Shown: positions 7,714-17,702 of the stretch, one piece after another
How positions within the stretch are numbered: position 1 is the stretch's first letter
How the letters are laid out: the number at the start of each line of letters is the position of its first letter
NCBI RefSeq assembly: GCF_008369295.1
Contig: NZ_VOBG01000011.1
Span: forward strand, 62,001 to 126,000
DNA: 64,000 nt
Source of the DNA: Pseudomonas sp. ANT_H4
Lineage (GTDB): Bacteria; Pseudomonadota; Gammaproteobacteria; Pseudomonadales; Pseudomonadaceae
Direction of reading: 5' to 3'
Notes under the pieces: generated by a model
The model's database searches: none
Seen by the model: the letters and a program-made list of their open reading frames with translations, nothing else
Told to the model about the DNA's origin: nothing
Program-made: the position numbers and the translations under genes

Positions 7714-10577
7714 TGCGCTGGCCATTCTCCCGCGTACCTGAGGCGGCTCAGGCAGACAGGCCAACCCCGGATGCCTGGGAGCGCCATGTTGCCGAACTGC
7801 AAGCGCACGGTATTCCGGTACCGGGCAAGATCGGCGTCCGGAGGCAGCGTTCCGCAACACAGGCCGACGAGCAGGCGCTTTATGACGTCGCGCCCTCGTT
7901 TGCCGATCTGTTGCCCTGGGTCGAATACCTGCCCGATTCAAAATGCATGCTGCTCGAAGACGGCGTCTCCGTCGCGGCATTTTTTGAGTTGATACCCGTC
8001 GGTACTGAGGGTCGTGAGGCGGCCTGGCTTGCCCAGGCGCGCGACGCCCTGGAAAACGCACTACAGGACAGTTTCGATGAACTGGATGACTCGCCCTGGG
8101 TGATGCAGCTCTACGCTCAGGACGAGACCGACTGGAACCCGTACCTTGCCTCCCTGCGCAGTTATCTCCAGCCACGGGCACAGGGCAGCGCCTTCAGCGA
8201 GTTCTACCTGCGCTTTTTCGGTCACCATCTGCGGGCCGTTGCCAAGCAGGGCGGCCTGTTCGAGGACCGCACAGTCACCAAGTTACCCTGGCGCGGCCAA
8301 ACGCGCCGCGTCCGCCTGGTGGTGTATCGGCGTGCTGGGAGTACGCGCGCCCGACGCGGGCAATCCCCCGAGCAGGCATTGAATGTCATTTGCGACCGGC
8401 TGCTCGGGGGTCTGTCCAATGCGGGCATACGCGCCCGTCGCCTGCAGGCGGCAGATATTCATGCCTGGCTGGTACTCTGGTTCAACCCTCGGCCGACAAT
8501 GCTCGGCCCCACGTTAGAAGACCGCGAACGCTTCTACCGCCTCACGTCCTATCCGACGGAGTCCGAACCCGGCGAGCTGGAACTGGCCAGTGGTACGGAT
8601 TTCGCGCAGCGCCTGTTTTTCGGCCAGCCCCGCTCTGACGTCGAAAACGGCCTGTGGTACTTCGACGACCTGCCCCACCGGACCGTTGTTGTCGACCGGT
8701 TGCGCACGCCGCCCAACACCGGGCACATCACCGGGGAAACCCGCAAGGGCGGTGATGCGATCAATGCCCTGATGGATCAGATGCCCGAAGACACCGTGAT
8801 GTGCCTGACGATGGTCGTCACGCCGCAGGACATCCTCGAGGCGCACCTGAATCACCTGGCGAAAAAGGCAGTTGGTGAAACCCTGGCCTCGGAACAGGCA
8901 TTGAAGGACGTCCAGCAGGCGCGCGGGCTGATTGGCAGTGCACACAAGCTGTATCGCGCCTCGCTGGCGTTCTACCTGCGGGGTCAGGACGTGGCAGACC
9001 TCGATACCCGCGGTCTGCAACTGGGCAACGTCCTGCTCAACGCGGGCCTGCAACCGGTACGCGAAGAGGATGAAGTCGCGCCGCTCAACAGCTACCTGCG
9101 CTGGTTGCCCTGTGTCTATGACCCGGGCAACGACAAACGTCAGTGGTACACGCAGCTCATGTTCGCGCAGCATGTAGCGAATCTGGCACCGACCTGGGGG
9201 CGCAGTGCCGGCACCGGCCGCCCCGGGATCACCTTCTTCAACCGTGGCGGCGGCACGATCACCTTTGATCCATTGAACCGACTCGACCGCCAGATGAATG
9301 CGCACCTGTTCCTGTTTGGCCCCACCGGTTCAGGCAAGTCGGCCACGCTCAACAACATTCTCAACCAGATCACCGCCATCTACCGGCCACGGCTGTTCAT
9401 CGTGGAAGCCGGTAACAGTTTTGGCCTCTACGGTGAATTCGCCGCGCGCCTGGGGCTGTCGGTGCATCGTGTCAGGCTTGCTCCTGGCGCAGGCGTGAGC
9501 CTTGCGCCGTTCGCGGACGCCTGGCGCCTGGTCGACACGCCCAGCCAGGTCCAGACACTCGATGCCGACGCGCTCGATGAAGAATCCGCCGAGGGCGATG
9601 CCAGTGGTGACGAGCAACGTGATGTGCTGGGTGAACTGGAGATCACCGCACGATTGATGATCACCGGCGGGGAGGACAAAGAGGAAGCCAGGATGACCCG
9701 CGCCGATCGCAGCCTGATCCGCCAGTGCATCCTCGAGGCCGCCCATCACTGCGTGATAGAAAAACGCACGGTACTGACCCGTGATGTACGCAATGCGCTG
9801 CGCGAACGCGGTCGTGATTCGACGTTACCCGAGACACGCCGTACCCGTCTGCTGGAAATGGCCGATGCGATGGACATGTTTTGCCAGGGCGTCGATGGCG
9901 AGATGTTCGACAGGCCGGGGACGCCCTGGCCGGAGGCCGATATCACGGTTGTTGACCTGGCGACGTTCGCGCGCGAGGGCTACAACGCGCAGCTGTCGAT
10001 TGCCTACATCTCGCTGATCAACACCGTCAACAACATCGCCGAGCGCGACCAGTTCCTCGGCCGCCCGATCATCAATGTCACCGATGAAGGTCACATCATC
10101 ACCAAGAATCCGCTGCTCGCGCCCTACGTGGTCAAGATCACCAAGATGTGGCGCAAATTGGGCGCCTGGTACTGGCTGGCAACGCAGAACCTGGACGACC
10201 TGCCGAAAGCCGCCGAACCCATGCTCAACATGATCGAGTGGTGGATTTGCCTGAGCATGCCCCCGGACGAGGTGGAGAAGATTGCCCGGTTTCGCGAACT
10301 GAACGCCTCGCAGAAGGCCCTGATGCTGTCCGCGCGCAAGGAAGCCGGAAAATTCACCGAGGGGGTAATTTTGTCAAAATCAATGGAGTTGCTGTTCCGT
10401 GCGGTACCGCCCAGCCTGTACCTGGCGCTGGCAATGACGGAACCCGAAGAGAAGGCCGAACGTTTTCAATTGATGCAGCAGCACGGCATCAGTGAACTGG
10501 AAGCCGCGCTACGGGTTGCCGAGCAGATCGACCGGGCGCGGGGCATCGAGCCGCTGCGCTACGACCTGTTTGATTGA
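7713..10577 (+). CDS. traC: Conjugative transfer ATPase, TraC/VirB4 type (TIGR03744)
   Basis: A 954-residue cytoplasmic ATPase that powers assembly of the mating apparatus. Walker A GPTGSGKS lies at residues 536-543 and a Walker B ending in D791-E792 in INVTDEGH. The N-terminal half is the TraC/VirB4 regulatory region, and the length is normal for PFGI-1-type members. An acidic insert (about 620-640) precedes the second ATPase half. It starts inside the stop of the lipoprotein gene (TGATG). The gene appears intact. Confidence 0.9.
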   Translation: MRWPFSRVPEAAQADRPTPDAWERHVAELQAHGIPVPGKIGVRRQRSATQADEQALYDVAPSFADLLPWVEYLPDSKCMLLEDGVSVAAFFELIPVGTEGREAAWLAQARDALENALQDSFDELDDSPWVMQLYAQDETDWNPYLASLRSYLQPRAQGSAFSEFYLRFFGHHLRAVAKQGGLFEDRTVTKLPWRGQTRRVRLVVYRRAGSTRARRGQSPEQALNVICDRLLGGLSNAGIRARRLQAADIHAWLVLWFNPRPTMLGPTLEDRERFYRLTSYPTESEPGELELASGTDFAQRLFFGQPRSDVENGLWYFDDLPHRTVVVDRLRTPPNTGHITGETRKGGDAINALMDQMPEDTVMCLTMVVTPQDILEAHLNHLAKKAVGETLASEQALKDVQQARGLIGSAHKLYRASLAFYLRGQDVADLDTRGLQLGNVLLNAGLQPVREEDEVAPLNSYLRWLPCVYDPGNDKRQWYTQLMFAQHVANLAPTWGRSAGTGRPGITFFNRGGGTITFDPLNRLDRQMNAHLFLFGPTGSGKSATLNNILNQITAIYRPRLFIVEAGNSFGLYGEFAARLGLSVHRVRLAPGAGVSLAPFADAWRLVDTPSQVQTLDADALDEESAEGDASGDEQRDVLGELEITARLMITGGEDKEEARMTRADRSLIRQCILEAAHHCVIEKRTVLTRDVRNALRERGRDSTLPETRRTRLLEMADAMDMFCQGVDGEMFDRPGTPWPEADITVVDLATFAREGYNAQLSIAYISLINTVNNIAERDQFLGRPIINVTDEGHIITKNPLLAPYVVKITKMWRKLGAWYWLATQNLDDLPKAAEPMLNMIEWWICLSMPPDEVEKIARFRELNASQKALMLSARKEAGKFTEGVILSKSMELLFRAVPPSLYLALAMTEPEEKAERFQLMQQHGISELEAALRVAEQIDRARGIEPLRYDLFD

Positions 10578-10593
10578 CGTCGAGGAGCCCGCC

Positions 10594-11337
10594 ATGCCTT
10601 CGCCCACTCTTCTCCTCGACCGTCGCTGGTCGTGCGGAGTCTGGCTGCTGGGCTGGGTGATTGCTGGCCTGCTCGTGCTCTGGCTTTGGTCGTGGGCCAA
10701 CCATGAGACAACCCACACGTCGGACGCCACCGCTGCGCAGCACCCGGCCGGCCCACCCTGGCGCTATGGACGCACGAATGCGCGCTTCACCATTGTCGAA
10801 TACGCCGACCTCGAATGCCCCTACTGCAAGACCTATGACCCCATCCTGCGGCATTGGATCGACCAGCACCCGGAGGTGAATCTGCAATGGCACCACCTGC
10901 CGCTAGCCATGCACGAGCCGGCAGCGACTCGACAGGCGCGTCTGGCCGAATGCATCGGCGAGTCCCACGGCCATGATGCGTTCTGGCAAGCCATCAGCTG
11001 GATCTACCAGCATACCCGCAGCGATGGCCAGGGCCTGCCGCCCGATACCGAGTACCCCGGCCAGGACCCCACCGTGCAAGCCTGCCTCGCCAGTAAGCGG
11101 CCCGACACCATCATCCAGGCGCAGGCCAACGAAGCACGCCATGGCGGCGTGAGCGCCACCCCGACCCTGCACCTGATCGACCACCACAGCGGCCAGTCAC
11201 TGATCCTGGCCGGCCCGGCCGAAGGCGACGCGTTACTGTCAGCCTTGGACCTATTGGTTGCCAACGGTACAGCGCCAAGCACAGCACAACCTCATCACCA
11301 AATACCTGCCGACGTCGTCGGCGACATGCCCAGATAG
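10594..11337 (+). CDS. DsbA-like thiol-disulfide protein of the ICE
   Basis: A 247-residue membrane-anchored thioredoxin-fold protein. One N-terminal transmembrane helix (about residues 15-35) is followed by a periplasmic domain with the redox motif CPYC in ADLECPYCK (about 76-84). It probably forms or rearranges disulfides in Cys-containing pilus or channel proteins; later operon members are Cys-rich. The ATG at 10594 follows a GAGGAG site and avoids an overlap with the TraC gene that the earlier in-frame start at 10492 would give. Confidence 0.8.
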   Translation: MPSPTLLLDRRWSCGVWLLGWVIAGLLVLWLWSWANHETTHTSDATAAQHPAGPPWRYGRTNARFTIVEYADLECPYCKTYDPILRHWIDQHPEVNLQWHHLPLAMHEPAATRQARLAECIGESHGHDAFWQAISWIYQHTRSDGQGLPPDTEYPGQDPTVQACLASKRPDTIIQAQANEARHGGVSATPTLHLIDHHSGQSLILAGPAEGDALLSALDLLVANGTAPSTAQPHHQIPADVVGDMPR

Positions 11338-11511
11338 CCCGCAGTCTTCAAGGCTATGCCGCGGTTTCGACCGCGTTGACTGCACGCCAGTTCGCCACGC
11401 ATCCCCGAGCGAACGGCCATCCGCGCAAGCGGTGGCGGATGCCTATCGTCACTGTCCCCGGAGGGTCCGCCCTCCAGGGACGGCTGCCTCCAATTCCTAA
11501 AGGAGGTTCCC

Positions 11512-12009
11512 ATGTCCACATCCCTCGCCATGATCAGTGGTAGCGCTTCACTCGGTCCCGTCTTCACACCGGAGGACGATAAAATCATCGAACAGGCATT
11601 GCTCATCCTTGAGCAGCGAGTGTTCACTCGTGGCCCCTCGCTGCAAATCCCGGAAGATGTGCGCAACTTCCTGCAGCTGAAAATCGCAGCACAGCCGCAT
11701 GAGGTCTTTGGCGCCGTGTTCCTCGATTCGAAGCATCAGGTGCTGGCCTACGAGCCTTTGTTCCAAGGCACTATCGACAGCGCCAGCGTCTATCCACGGG
11801 TGGTGCTCAAGCGCTGTATGGACTATAACGCCGCCGCTCTGGTGCTCTGCCACAATCATCCTTCCGGCTGCACTGAACCCAGTACGGCGGACGAAACGTT
11901 GACCCAGCGATTGAAGGAGATATTGGGACAGGTCGATATCCGTCTGCTGGATCACTTCATCATCGGGAAAGGCGATCCTTATTCGTTCGCCGAACACGGA
12001 TTGATCTGA
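11512..12009 (+). CDS. radC: RadC-family JAB domain protein
   Basis: A 165-residue protein of the RadC/MPN(+) family with the metal motif HNHPSG followed by PSTAD (about residues 119-131). Chromosomal RadC was once linked to DNA repair, but its activity is uncertain; copies on ICEs and plasmids are common and may act on incoming DNA or protein substrates. A strong AAAGGAGGT site lies seven bases before the ATG. It stands as its own unit between the DsbA-like gene and the TIGR03757 gene. Confidence 0.85.
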   Translation: MSTSLAMISGSASLGPVFTPEDDKIIEQALLILEQRVFTRGPSLQIPEDVRNFLQLKIAAQPHEVFGAVFLDSKHQVLAYEPLFQGTIDSASVYPRVVLKRCMDYNAAALVLCHNHPSGCTEPSTADETLTQRLKEILGQVDIRLLDHFIIGKGDPYSFAEHGLI

Positions 12010-12203
12010 TCCTCTTCGCGCCAGCTTGCTGACGCTCCAACCCCCCATCGGAAGCGATGCTTTCGATGGGGCATCTGCGGTCCACGAAATACCGCGATTC
12101 ATTGGCGCATGGAAACCGGGCACCTCCCATTTCCGATTGTTTGTCGTCGCGTTAAGCGCGATGCGTTGCACTACCGAGGTCACGAACCACCGGATACTGC
12201 GCC

Positions 12204-12623
12204 ATGTTGTGTTCTCTTTCCCCCGGCCCGATCAGGTGCCTGGCCTTGGCCATAGCGCTGTGTGCCTCTGCGGCTAGTGCAATGGATATATGGGTCATCA
12301 GCGACCGCCAACATCCCGTGCAAGGTACACCTGACCGATTGATCGAGCTGGATGCACCCGCGCGTATTGAAGCCGAACTGTCGACCGATCTTCCAAGTGA
12401 TGTCCAGCAAGCGTCACTGTTGGTACAGCAGCGCCTCAAGCACGGCGGCCCCACGCTGGAGCAGCGTCTGGCCAGGACCTACCAGGACGTGACCGATGCC
12501 TGGCGCCTGGGCATCACCACCCTTCCCGCCATCGTCGTGGATCAACGCTACGTAGTTTATGGCGAGCCGGGCGTCGCCAAGGCGATCGCACGCATCGAGG
12601 CCTACCGGAGGACTCAACCATGA
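12204..12623 (+). CDS. ICE protein, TIGR03757 family (TrbC-like)
   Basis: A 139-residue exported protein with a signal peptide (about residues 10-27, ending ASAM). The rest resembles a thioredoxin-like TrbC domain without a CxxC pair. It begins a second transfer operon with TIGR03756 and TIGR03755 and overlaps the next gene by four bases. In F-type systems TrbC assists pilus assembly; the function here is inferred from that similarity and order. Confidence 0.75.
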   Translation: MLCSLSPGPIRCLALAIALCASAASAMDIWVISDRQHPVQGTPDRLIELDAPARIEAELSTDLPSDVQQASLLVQQRLKHGGPTLEQRLARTYQDVTDAWRLGITTLPAIVVDQRYVVYGEPGVAKAIARIEAYRRTQP

Positions 12624-13555
12624 AGTGTGCCCGTCTTCGGCGTACCGGCATCGCCACCATTTTGTTGACGGCCGCCTCGTCATCATTCGCGCTCAACACC
12701 GCGACCATCGTGTCTTCCACTTTGTCCCCATCGTGCCTGGAATACCGAGTGGTAGGGATCTGCTATTGGCTATTCTGCACGCCGTTCGGCTGCTCGGTGC
12801 GGACCTCCACCAAGGTGCGCCACTATATTCCGGATGCCGTGGTTTCGAATTACTCCAACACCGGTGAGAACCCGTGGCTCGAAGTGCGGGCCATGAGCGC
12901 ACCCAACGTGACGGCCCAGGCAGGCGGCGACGGCACGACTAACCATGACAATGAAAGCAACATGGCGAAGTTCAAGAACGCCGACGTGATCGGTCATCCC
13001 GGCGGCCATGTGTTCGGCCAATTTGCCAGCACCTCAGGTTACGCCTGCAAAGGTGCCGGCACGGCGTTCATGCCGTACCTGCTGAGCACGCTCGACACCG
13101 TGGCCTGGCGCTACAACGTACCCGAAGCCGTGTACCCAGAGGCCCTGATTCCGGGCATGCGCGAGATCGGCGCGCGCAGCACGTTCAACCTGTGGGGTAC
13201 CGTCTATCCGCGCGGCGGATTTCTGCATCAGGTCGACGATTACAAGGCCGGCGCCGTGGTCGCCCAACGCGCCGGAGACATCGTCACCCGGCGGGGGCAA
13301 TTGCATGTCTATCAGCCATTGCTCGCGAACTCGCAGCCCGGTTACTGGCCGGCCGGCGCGCTGGAGGAAAGCAATGCCTTGAGCGGCAAGTGGCAGGAGC
13401 TGACGCCGCGTCTTTCCAACAGCTGCGTGGTGTTCCCCCACAGCGAACCACTGACCCAGGCCCAGCAAGGTGATTATGCCTGGGCGCTTTGGCGCCCATA
13501 CAGCTGTTGCGAACGCCGCGGGCAGACGTTCTTCGGCAGTACAGACTTCAACTGA
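12620..13555 (+). CDS. ICE protein, TIGR03756 family (TraU-like)
   Basis: A 311-residue secreted protein with a signal peptide (about 10-28) and many cysteines in the N-terminal third (CLEY, CYWLFC, CS) and near the end (CCERR). Cys-rich TraU proteins take part in F-type pilus/mating-pair stabilisation and need disulfide formation, which fits the DsbA-like gene upstream. It appears intact. Confidence 0.8.
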   Translation: MKCARLRRTGIATILLTAASSSFALNTATIVSSTLSPSCLEYRVVGICYWLFCTPFGCSVRTSTKVRHYIPDAVVSNYSNTGENPWLEVRAMSAPNVTAQAGGDGTTNHDNESNMAKFKNADVIGHPGGHVFGQFASTSGYACKGAGTAFMPYLLSTLDTVAWRYNVPEAVYPEALIPGMREIGARSTFNLWGTVYPRGGFLHQVDDYKAGAVVAQRAGDIVTRRGQLHVYQPLLANSQPGYWPAGALEESNALSGKWQELTPRLSNSCVVFPHSEPLTQAQQGDYAWALWRPYSCCERRGQTFFGSTDFN

Positions 13556-13565
13556 GGGGAAAACA

Positions 13566-14957
13566 ATGAAGCGTCCTGTCACCCTCTTCCACCCATTGCC
13601 GTTGCGGTGGCAGGTGGCCCTTCTGGCCGCCACGCTGGTGCTGGTCAGCAACCTGGTATCGGCCCAAACCGACGGTTTCCAGAACAGCGGCAGCGTGATT
13701 GGCGACGACCTCATGTATTCGATTGGTGGCGGCAGCGCGGTATCCATGAGCCGCGCGGCCGGCCTGCATTCTCTCGGTGTGGGCGCAGGCTGGAACAGCA
13801 ACCTGATGTGCGGCGACATGAACATCAGCACCACGATCCAGAACCAGCTCAACGGCCTCACCAATGGTTTTCAGAACATCATGAGCAGCGTGATCCAGAA
13901 CGCGACAAGCGCGGTCGCATCGTTGCCGGCGCTGATCATTCAGCGGGCAGACCCCGGCCTCTACAATCTGTTAACCAACGGTATTCTTCAAGCCAGGCTC
14001 GATTTTGATCGTTCAAAACTGACCTGCCGCGCGATGGCCGAGAAGATGGCCGACACGGCAGGCGGCCAGATGGGCTGGAGCCAGCTCGCCGAGGGCATGG
14101 CGTTGCGCCAGGCGGTGACGAGCACTGACGCGGTGTCGGCCATCGAACAGGCTGAAACCAGCCGGGGCAAGGATGGTGTGCCTTGGGTGGGCGGCGGCAA
14201 TGCTGGCGGTGCCGGCCAGCCGTCGATCAAAGTGATCAGCGACGTAACGCGTGCCGGCTACAACCTGGTCAATGGCCGCAGTGCAACCGACCCAACATCC
14301 ATCGACCCGGCGAGCTGCAACAGCCTGGCGTGCCAGACCTGGTCGTCGCCGCAAGCGTCCACCGACTGGGCCACACGCGTGCTCGGCGAACAGGAGCAGC
14401 GCACCTGCGAGACCTGCACCAAGACCCAGACCGTGCCAGGCGTCGGGTTGACGCCGCTGATTCAGGAAGAGTACGAGACCAAGCTGGAAACGCTGCAGGA
14501 ATTGATCAGCGGCGCCCGCCATACCACCGCTGAGAACTTGCGTGCAGCCGGCAGTACATCCTTGCCGGTTACCCGCGGCGTTATCGAAGCCCTGCGTGAC
14601 GAGCCCGACCAAGATGTCCTCGCCCACCGCCTGGCGTCCGAGGTGGCGCTGGCGTCGGTACTGGAGAAGGCTCTGCTGCTGCAGCGCACACTATTAACCG
14701 GCAAGAAAGAACCCAACGTAGCGGCTAACCAATTGGCCGTCGAAGCGGTCAATCATGAAAGCGACACGCTCGACCGCGAGATCCTTAACCTCAAAACCGA
14801 ACTGGAGATCAGGCGCGAGCTGGCAAACAACTCGCCGATGACGATCATTCAGCGCCATGGTACGCGTGCGTCAGGCTCGCGTGGTATCTACGAGGGCGAC
14901 CCGGTGCCGGATCGCCTCGACCAGTTACAGCGCTCCCATCCAGGAGGCGCGCCATGA
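13566..14957 (+). CDS. ICE protein, TIGR03755 family (TraH-like)
   Basis: A 463-residue exported protein with a signal peptide ending near residues 30-34 (VSAQT), paired cysteines around residues 280-300 (CETCTKT) and predicted coiled-coil near the C-terminus. It matches TraH-like proteins of the TraU/TraH set. I use the ATG at 13566, eight bases after GAGGGG; the in-frame ATG at 13470 lies inside the previous gene and gives no leader. It overlaps the next gene by four bases. Confidence 0.8.
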   Translation: MKRPVTLFHPLPLRWQVALLAATLVLVSNLVSAQTDGFQNSGSVIGDDLMYSIGGGSAVSMSRAAGLHSLGVGAGWNSNLMCGDMNISTTIQNQLNGLTNGFQNIMSSVIQNATSAVASLPALIIQRADPGLYNLLTNGILQARLDFDRSKLTCRAMAEKMADTAGGQMGWSQLAEGMALRQAVTSTDAVSAIEQAETSRGKDGVPWVGGGNAGGAGQPSIKVISDVTRAGYNLVNGRSATDPTSIDPASCNSLACQTWSSPQASTDWATRVLGEQEQRTCETCTKTQTVPGVGLTPLIQEEYETKLETLQELISGARHTTAENLRAAGSTSLPVTRGVIEALRDEPDQDVLAHRLASEVALASVLEKALLLQRTLLTGKKEPNVAANQLAVEAVNHESDTLDREILNLKTELEIRRELANNSPMTIIQRHGTRASGSRGIYEGDPVPDRLDQLQRSHPGGAP

Positions 14958-15304
14958 ACGCAGCATGGCTGCGGCCGCACTGGCTCTTCAACAAGCGCGT
15001 TGCCAGGGCTTTGCTGTGGACGCTGCCGCTCGTTGCGCTGGCAATGACGGCCAACATCGCCGGCCTCTATCTGGTTGGCAGCATTGCCGGCTGGGAGCGC
15101 TGGCTGGCAGACGCAGCGGGCTACTTCCTGCTGTGGCGGCTCTGTCTCTACGGGGCGACGGGCTATGGCTGGATGTGGATGCACCGTCGGCTGCTGGCAC
15201 GCGAGTCGGATGCCTCGACACAGCGCCGGCTGCTACGTACCGAGATCGCCGGCGTCATCGCGATCATCGCACTGGAGGCCAGCCTGCTGATGCAGGCGGT
15301 CTAG
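14954..15304 (+). CDS. Conserved ICE membrane protein, unknown function
   Basis: A 116-residue protein with about three transmembrane segments (about 20-42, 52-76 and 93-113) and a basic loop. I recognise no named domain. The position between the TraH-like gene and traG is a standard slot for a small membrane protein in this ICE family. It overlaps the preceding stop (ATGA). Confidence 0.65.
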   Translation: MNAAWLRPHWLFNKRVARALLWTLPLVALAMTANIAGLYLVGSIAGWERWLADAAGYFLLWRLCLYGATGYGWMWMHRRLLARESDASTQRRLLRTEIAGVIAIIALEASLLMQAV

Positions 15305-15319
15305 CGGGAGACGTGGAAC

Positions 15320-16837
15320 ATGACGCTTTTCACTACCGACTACTTGGAGTATTACCTGACGCTGGTTGCCTGGATCGTCCACAACGGCATCTTGTCGGTG
15401 CTGGTCTCCAGCGGCGTGTTCGCCATTCCCTTTATAGCCATTATTATCCAGGAATGGCTCAAAGCACGTACTGAAGGGGCCGACGAAGGCAACAAGGGCG
15501 TATTGTCCTCGATGCGCATCGAGAACCGCATCTGGGTGGCCATCGTCGTGCTGATGTTCGCCGGTATCCCGTTTATCGATATCGACCTCGGCACGATCAA
15601 GTACGACCAGGCGCGATCGGCACAGTGCCAGGTAAATGTTCCACAACCTATGGATACCGGCTGGTCGCAGTCATTCAGCACGCTCAACAACCAGAGCGCC
15701 AAGGTGCCGGTGTGGTGGGCCTTCATGCATACGCTCTCCCGCGCGGTGACAGGGGCCTCGGTGGCGGCGATCCCGTGCGGAACAGATCTGCGGCAAATGA
15801 GGATGGACATCAACACTACGCGCATTGACGACCCCCTCCTCGCACAGGACGTGGCGGACTTCACCCACGACTGCTATGGACCCGCCAGGGCGAAATTGTT
15901 CATGAGTCGACCGGAACTGGATGAAGCACAGATGCATGACGTGACCTGGATCGGCTCCAGTTACTTTGTCAACACCAACGGTTTCTACGACACATACCAT
16001 GCCAAGACACCCCGTGATGGCTGGCCCTACGATAGCAACCGAGACGCCGGACTCGCACAGGTGCCGAGCGGCGCGGGTTATCCAACATGTCATCAGTGGT
16101 GGAGCGATGGCAGTAACGGGTTGCGCACACGGCTATTGGCCCAAGTCGACCCCAGCCTGCTCAACCGAATGGCCGGATGGGCCGGATTCTTGAGTCGTGC
16201 CGAAGTGGATAACTCGGTGATCCGTGCGATCGCCTCCCCGCGCCAACAGAAGCTCAATCAGGGAACGGTTTACACCGACTATGGTGGCCAGATCGACAAG
16301 ACCCTGCCGAACATTGTTACCCGCACGACTGGCGACGTAGGTCTTGCGGTGGGAGCCATTCCTGCATTTCCGGCGATGGACGTGGTGCGTCAAGCGCTGC
16401 CGATGGTACTCGCGCTGCTGAAGATGGCCCTGGTGATCTGCATCCCGCTGGTGCTGTTGATGGGCACCTACGACCTGAAGACCGTGGTCGCCATCAGCGT
16501 GGTCCAGTTTGCGCTGTTCTTCGTCGACTTCTGGTTCCAGCTCGCTCGCTGGATCGACAGCACCATCCTCGACGCGCTCTACGGCTCGGGCTGGGGTTGG
16601 AATCGGCCCGTCACTAATTTCGATCCAGTGATGGGGTTGAACAACGCCTTTGGCGATCTGTTGCTGAACTTCGTCATGGGGACGATGTTCATTGTGTTGC
16701 CCGGATTCTGGGTAGGAGCATTAAGCTGGGCTGGTGTACGCGCTGGAAATCTTGTCCAGATGATGACGATGGGAACGGATGGGGCAAAATCCGCTGGTTC
16801 CAAGGGACCCGGGACGATTTCGAGACCCCTGAAATAA
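15320..16837 (+). CDS. traG: TraG N-terminal domain conjugation protein
   Basis: A 505-residue inner-membrane protein with hydrophobic helices near the N-terminus (about 10-45, 70-90) and a cluster near the C-terminus (about 350-480). This is the TraG N-terminal-domain family (F-type TraG, mating-pair stabilisation), not the VirD4-like TraG ATPase; no Walker motif is seen. It is the last rightward gene of the mating operon and is followed by leftward genes. Confidence 0.8.
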   Translation: MTLFTTDYLEYYLTLVAWIVHNGILSVLVSSGVFAIPFIAIIIQEWLKARTEGADEGNKGVLSSMRIENRIWVAIVVLMFAGIPFIDIDLGTIKYDQARSAQCQVNVPQPMDTGWSQSFSTLNNQSAKVPVWWAFMHTLSRAVTGASVAAIPCGTDLRQMRMDINTTRIDDPLLAQDVADFTHDCYGPARAKLFMSRPELDEAQMHDVTWIGSSYFVNTNGFYDTYHAKTPRDGWPYDSNRDAGLAQVPSGAGYPTCHQWWSDGSNGLRTRLLAQVDPSLLNRMAGWAGFLSRAEVDNSVIRAIASPRQQKLNQGTVYTDYGGQIDKTLPNIVTRTTGDVGLAVGAIPAFPAMDVVRQALPMVLALLKMALVICIPLVLLMGTYDLKTVVAISVVQFALFFVDFWFQLARWIDSTILDALYGSGWGWNRPVTNFDPVMGLNNAFGDLLLNFVMGTMFIVLPGFWVGALSWAGVRAGNLVQMMTMGTDGAKSAGSKGPGTISRPLK

Positions 16838-16854
16838 AAAGCGAGTCCGGCGTA

Positions 16855-17223
16855 TCAATCGTCCTCATTAGGATCGCCAATATCGATGCGAACGTCGCCA
16901 CGATACAAACCGAATCCGCTAGCACCTGTGCGCCACTCGGTCTCCTGCTCAACATCCCAATCGATATTGCGAGCCACCCCAGCTGCGGCCACGCCGAACA
17001 CCAGCAGCAGAGCCAGCCAGAAAGCGGTGTAGAGCAGCACAGCCAGTACCGCGAGCTTGACACCCCAGATCAATACAGCCGCCGCTGGCGCAGGCACGCC
17101 CTGCGCAACCAGCCAGCCCGATACACGCCGTTCTCCGCGTACATAAGCGCACCATCCGCGGCCGAACCAGCGGCCGAAGCGTTCTGCATTGCTGATGCGA
17201 GTCCTCGTGCTCATAGTCATCAC
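16855..17223 (-). CDS. DUF3742 family membrane protein
   Basis: A 122-residue protein with hydrophobic segments at about 45-85 and an acidic C-terminus. DUF3742 proteins are found next to traG in PFGI-1/clc-type ICEs. It faces traG tail to tail with an 18-bp gap. Function unknown. Confidence 0.75.
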   Translation of the reverse strand: MMTMSTRTRISNAERFGRWFGRGWCAYVRGERRVSGWLVAQGVPAPAAAVLIWGVKLAVLAVLLYTAFWLALLLVFGVAAAGVARNIDWDVEQETEWRTGASGFGLYRGDVRIDIGDPNEDD

Positions 17224-17243
17224 CTGCTACGCGCCTTGAACAA

Positions 17244-17702
17244 TTACTCCAGTTTGCTCCAATCCTGCCGGCAGGCTGTCACCAATGCGCCCCAGTCGTC
17301 TGGCGGATTTCCACGGCCCAGCATCTTCTCAAACACCGCATACGGATCGGACTTGCTCCCCGAGGATCGCAGCATTTGCTCATCGTTGACCCAAGCATAG
17401 ACAATCACTTTGGCCCTCGAGTCGTAACGGAAAAACAGCCGAAATCGTCTCCCAATCTTGGCCCGTCGCCAGTGGCGGTATTCCGGCCCCAGTGTGTTGC
17501 CTTGACGGTACTCATCGCACGCCGGCTCACCGGGAACGACTTCAAGCATCAGTTGGCTCAGAGCTCGGAACAGCTTGAAGTTGGCATTGGATGCAAATCC
17601 TATCGGGTCATTCTGCTCCGCGCGCTGCGCGGCGGCATACAGCTTCTGCAACTGCTCGATCACACAGTCATGGAAGAGTAGCGTCCATCCATGTCGCTGC
17701 AT
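17244..17702 (-). CDS. yhaV: YhaV-type ribonuclease toxin
   Basis: A 152-residue RelE-superfamily toxin of the YhaV type. Characteristic parts are the N-terminal GWTLLFHDC segment, the RRFRLFFRYDSRAKVIVYAW core and the C-terminal PPDDWGALV block. YhaV cleaves mRNA or rRNA and is neutralised by PrlF. Its start codon overlaps the prlF stop by one base, so the two are co-translated. Most likely a second maintenance cassette of the ICE. Confidence 0.9.
   Translation of the reverse strand: MQRHGWTLLFHDCVIEQLQKLYAAAQRAEQNDPIGFASNANFKLFRALSQLMLEVVPGEPACDEYRQGNTLGPEYRHWRRAKIGRRFRLFFRYDSRAKVIVYAWVNDEQMLRSSGSKSDPYAVFEKMLGRGNPPDDWGALVTACRQDWSKLE

Noticed and set aside
7477..8181. Leftward Arg/Pro-rich 234-codon frame
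   Set aside because: Shadow of the lipoprotein and TraC genes; composition typical of antisense GC-rich frames.
8514..9305. Leftward 263-codon frame opposite the TraC ATPase
   Set aside because: Antisense to a conserved ATPase, low-complexity composition, no domain.
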